Below, piece by piece: positions 50,643 to 55,800 of a stretch of DNA of 64,000 bases. Position 1 is the stretch's first letter. Every line of letters starts with the position of its first letter. A program made the translations under genes and the position numbers. This DNA comes from Gonocerus acuteangulatus (taxonomy: Eukaryota > Arthropoda > Insecta > Hemiptera > Coreidae). Location of the stretch: positions 9,415,152 through 9,479,151 of the forward strand of contig OX328131.1 in NCBI GenBank assembly GCA_946811695.1. Direction: 5' to 3'. The notes below the pieces were generated by a model. It saw nothing but the letters and a program-made list of their open reading frames with translations. It had not been told where the DNA came from and made no database searches.

Positions 50643-52857
50643 TTTAACGGGGGTCATTTTCGGTGTCTACTAGGTAGGATCGATAAAGATTTGAAGAAAT
50701 TTTTCAAAAATTCCATGATGAGTGCAACCTCAATAGCTACTTTCCTTCGGAGGAAAGTGCTAAACTGTGTGTATTTCGTAAAACAAATTGGACAAATCAA
50801 GAGAATTTGTCATTACAAATTTTTTAATAAAGTATTGTTTCTTCTGATAACACATTATTATATGTTTTCCTTCTACGTCTTATCTTCTTTGTCTAGAAGG
50901 GAATTCAGGTACGTATCTTCGACGTTACTTTTAGTGGCAGAAGTTCGTGGCAAGTTTTCATAGAAGGTTTTTCAAGCTGGTTTAATCAAAAACTGTTTAA
51001 GGTGTTGCAAAGTAATTTAACTTGGGCTCAGGAATTGGTACTGGCCTGCTGTAAAGAATTTTAAGAGTCTCTCTTGGTCGCACCTACTGCACGTATCATT
51101 CTTGGGATAATGAATGAAATATTCATGTAATTGTTGCAAATTGACCTGAAAGTATCATAATGTTGAGCGTTTTTAGGATTCTTCTCATTAAGATTGTAAG
51201 ATTTTGCAGACTGATAGTACTCTTCTAAGGCTAGTAGATGGCACAGAAATCAACATTTTGTAAAAAAAAGTGACATTCATCGGTTTCCCCCTGGCCCTTC
51301 ATGTGTTTTTAATCCTAAATGAACATGCTAATAGTTTATAATATCCAAGCAAATCTGTAAAAATCTCCTCAGATTTGCAGAAAGTAAGTAGTATATTTTG
51401 TAATCACTCTAGATATGGCCTGCACAATTATTAGCATTTTAAATAAAACATTTAAGTGGATATTGCTAACCCTTTATTTTCTGCAACAATGAGCCTCCAC
51501 CAAACTGTAAGCACAATACATTTTTTTTCATTTATATTTTAGTAGATTACAAGAATATTTTTCCTAGGTGATGGTGTATGTACTGTCTTCGGAGACCCAC
51601 ATTATCGAACGTTCGATGGGAAGTTCTTCAGTTTCCAAGGATCTTGCAAGTACCAGCTTGCTGCCGATTGTGCCAATCACACTTTCTCAATCAGAGTTAC
51701 CAATGATGCAAGGGGAACGAAGACCTCATCTTGGACTAAGACTGTTTCTATGAAGGTTAGTATGTTTACTGCTTAAATATTGATTTCTGTTTTGTTTTTG
51801 TTCTTTTCAGCGTATTTTCTTCCCACCTCCATAGGGAGGAAACCTCCTTACATCATTGACCTCATGATGCAATCCTGAAGTAAAAATTTTCATGTTTTCT
51901 AGTCTGTACAAAATTCTTTGAGTGATTTTTTTAGGCCAAGTTTGTTATCTGGCAGAATCCATCTCCCGAAACATGGTTTTATGGCCAAAATGTTATGTCT
52001 TAATCTTTCAAGAAAAATGTAAAATAAAATAGGAAAAGAGATGCAAGATCTTAGGCGCAACAGGAAACTAACTGTATCCTGCGCGGAAATAATTTCGTTA
52101 AAGCATCAATTTCTCACTTTATCAAAAATCACATAAGAACCTTAATTGTTGTTTGTAAGTTTTCCAGTAGATGCTTTACATTTACTAAGATTTCTCAACC
52201 GGTTTCGAGATATGTAAGGAAAATCCCAAGAAAAATTACCGTTTTTTCCATTTTTCTCAATTAGGGTTATAGACGAGGCCTTGAAAATGGTTCCTTTAGA
52301 TTCCACAGGTCCCATTACTTAAAAATGTGTACCTGGAAGCCTAGTAAGGCTAAAACTTAAGCGTTCCGATTTTCTCCACGCGCATTTTGCCCAAAAAACA
52401 TGTTCCGTTGGACAAATTCTGCTGGTTAATGAACTCGACCAAATCACACTAAGTATTTTTTGTAGCACATTTCATTAAAATAGGTCAATTTTTGAGCCAG
52501 CTATTGAGTGACAGGGGGGGGGGGGGCGAGGTTAGCTCAGTGGTAGAGCACTGGACTAATAAGTTGGAGGACCTGAGTTCAAATCCCGAGCAAGCACTAA
52601 AGACTTTTTCTTCTAGTGTCTTCGTTCATGGGTAGAATTCGGCCTCCCTGACCGTCCCTAGGCCAACCCAGCCTTTAATTCATTTAATAATGGGTACCTT
52701 GGGTGCTAATGACTCTAATAGTCAAAGCAGTCAAGGGAAAAATCAGACGGCCGGAGCATAGTACTGACCATACTATCTCCCTAGTGTGCCGCATGGTCAT
52801 GAATCAGATACCTCTACAGTATCTGCCCCTCAGGGCCCTCGTGGCCTGCTACGGGAC

Positions 52858-52893
<36 letters not shown>

Positions 52894-55800
52894 ATTGAGT
52901 GACAGACAAATAAATTTATATACTCACATAAATGTGTCCGGCAGTTCCGGATTGTGCCGTGAGGTCAACCTCATAAGCGGGTTTCATCCCTTGGAGGGAA
53001 AGAGAAAACACACTAAAAAGAAGGCCTAATAAGAACTTACGCTGAATCTATTTCTTACTTCATCTTGTGATAATTAAATTGAAAATAATATATATTCTCC
53101 TAACAGATAAAGGAGATGAAAGTGAACCTGGGAGAGAAAAGGCGAGTGAAAATCAATGGGGTTCGAGTTGCTGTTCCATACGATACACCAGTAGTTACCG
53201 TAACTAACATGGATGATTGGGTTCTTGTCGAAACGAGGATTGGAGTCAAACTCCTTTGGGATGGAGACAGCTTTCTCGAACTTTCAGTTCCTCCAAAGTA
53301 CAAGGTATTATTTTTTAGATTTTATTTAATCTAATCTAATCAAGTTGATGTCTTTATACATATTCATAACTATTATAGAATATAATTATTGTAAAATTAC
53401 TAGTCTCAAGAGAGTTTCCTTTTTTATTTATTTAGTAGTAGTAGACCAATCTGAATGGTCGTTGACAGCATTCTCCTAAACCAATAATAGGCAATGATTA
53501 AAAATGTATTTAATTTTTTTTAATTATTATAATTGGTCGGGGAAGATAGCATGCCTTAGTCATTACTGCCTCTGAAATTATTTTATTTCATTCACTACAC
53601 TCAAACTTAAAATCATGTTTAATTTATCACATGATCGTAATTTTCTCACTGTCTTCTCATCCGTAATTTGCCATGTTAATTGAGTCCTTCAGGATTGATC
53701 TGCTGATATGTAATAGGACTTTGAATTTCTTGGCAAATTTCTGGATAAACTCTGTTATTGTGCCACAAGCTCTAAACGTAAGTCCTATTACTTCCCAGTT
53801 TTGAACCTTATATTTCTCTTTAAAATATGGGATGCAATCTTCGTATTTTTTTTTCCTTTTCTATATTGACTGCCTCAGGTTGGTCCACGTCTATTTCAAA
53901 CTGAATTCTCGGGTCTAATATAGTGCCTGAAGATTTGGAAGACTGATTTGGAGGACATCCAGGAATTTCCTTTCCTAAATTGTGACATAAGATTATGCCT
54001 TTGCCTTTTGAAGGAAGTGAAGCCCACTTGGCAAAATTCTTTTCTCACACAGGCACATTCGCCTGGTTTTTCTAAGATTTCTTGGATCATCTACGCCTAG
54101 CTTTTCATCACATTCCCTTGTCTCTGCTTCGAGTTTTCAAGTCCTTAAGATAATTTTGTTGTTGTTCTCAAGTAATTTATGGGATATGTTGGGGTGCTGG
54201 AGAAATGCTCCCCACTTTGATCTTATTAGGCCTAAATCTCGTTTATTTTGGGGAGCATAACGAGATGATTTCCTCTTTATGTCTATGTGCAAACAAAGCT
54301 AAATATTACGTATCACTATATAAACTAGGTAATCAACAAAAATATGAAACATAATTCCTTATTTATGAAGACAAAAAAATAAGCAAATGAGAAGTCAATG
54401 AGTAGCAAATAAGAAGTCAATAGAATGAGTAGCAAATAAGAAGTCAATGAGTAAGTCTTCTCTTTCTCTGATCCAGTAAGTATGTGTTTAATTGTAAGTG
54501 GAATATTGTAATCTGTACAATTTGTTTTTTACTGTTTTGTCATCAAGTGTACGAATGATAGTAATCATGACTTATTCTCGCCCCACATCCCAAATACTGG
54601 AACTCCTGGCTTCTACAGTTGGGTTAATCTCTTATAACGTGTAGTCAGTTTGCCATTTGTTAATAATGTATATTTTTATAACATTTCTTGACTAGTCACC
54701 TCATTAATGTCTTCAGCTGTTCTTCTTGTAGCTAATTTTGCTTCATTGTCTGTGCCATAAATAATTCATTTCATGATAAATCACAGCATACAACATTTTA
54801 TTATCTTTATTTTATTACAGGGAAAACTATGTGGGTTATGTGGAAATTTCAATTCGATATCGCGTGACGACATGACAACAAGGAGAGGAGATCAAGTTCT
54901 GGAGGCAGACACACTAGGCGCTTCTTGGCGAGTTGGAGGGAAGAAAGCGTGCTCTCGAGATCATGAAACACCGCCACGGTGTGGGAAGAGTAAACGCTAC
55001 AGAGAGAGATTCTGCAGGCCTCTTCAATCAGAAGTCTTTGCTCTCTGCCATAAAGAGCTCAATCACATTCCATATTATAAGTTAGTACTACAGGCATTTT
55101 TTTTTACTTGTAGCCTCTTTCAATTAAAAGTCATTTATTTATCTTATAACCCTGACGACATCAGACTTGAACAAAACCATATGAAGTAACACTTTGTGCG
55201 AATGGAACAAAATTAGTTGATGAGTAATTGAAAATTAAGAGTAGAAGAACAATTCTACCGATGAGGTGAAGCAATTTTACCCAGGCCTTGGATAGGGCAC
55301 ACCTTACTTACCCAGTCTTACTCAGCCTGAAAAAAAAATACCCAATATTAGACAATGCAACAGAACTTTTACTGTCAAACATACTGACAGACTGTTGAAA
55401 ACAGAGCAACTTTACAATACCTTAGGACATGATTTACTGATCGAATTAAGCCATTACATTCAAACACTGTTTGCGCACTTAAAATATACACATATTTATT
55501 CTAATTTTTATTGTATATAATAATTTTGTTTTATAATTTTTGTTAGTTGTTTTTCTTTTTATAACCGACTGACCAATAGTTGAACCGACTTTGATTCTGT
55601 TGTTCTAATGACTTAATTGCCACTTTTGCAGAACTCACAATAAATAAATAAATATTTTTCTTATAATAATTTTAGAATTTTAAAATTCTTATACTTCCAT
55701 ATAGGAGGCGATTTTGGGTCAGTAGTAGATCACTTGACTAATTTTCTGGAAAACCTTAGTTCAAAACTCGGGTGCAAACTAAGATTTTATTTTCCATTGT

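Noticed and set aside
51568..51753. 61-codon plus-strand frame
   Set aside because: It is a shadow of the vWD exon in another frame. The correct frame gives [14 protein letters not shown] and joins its neighbours in phase.
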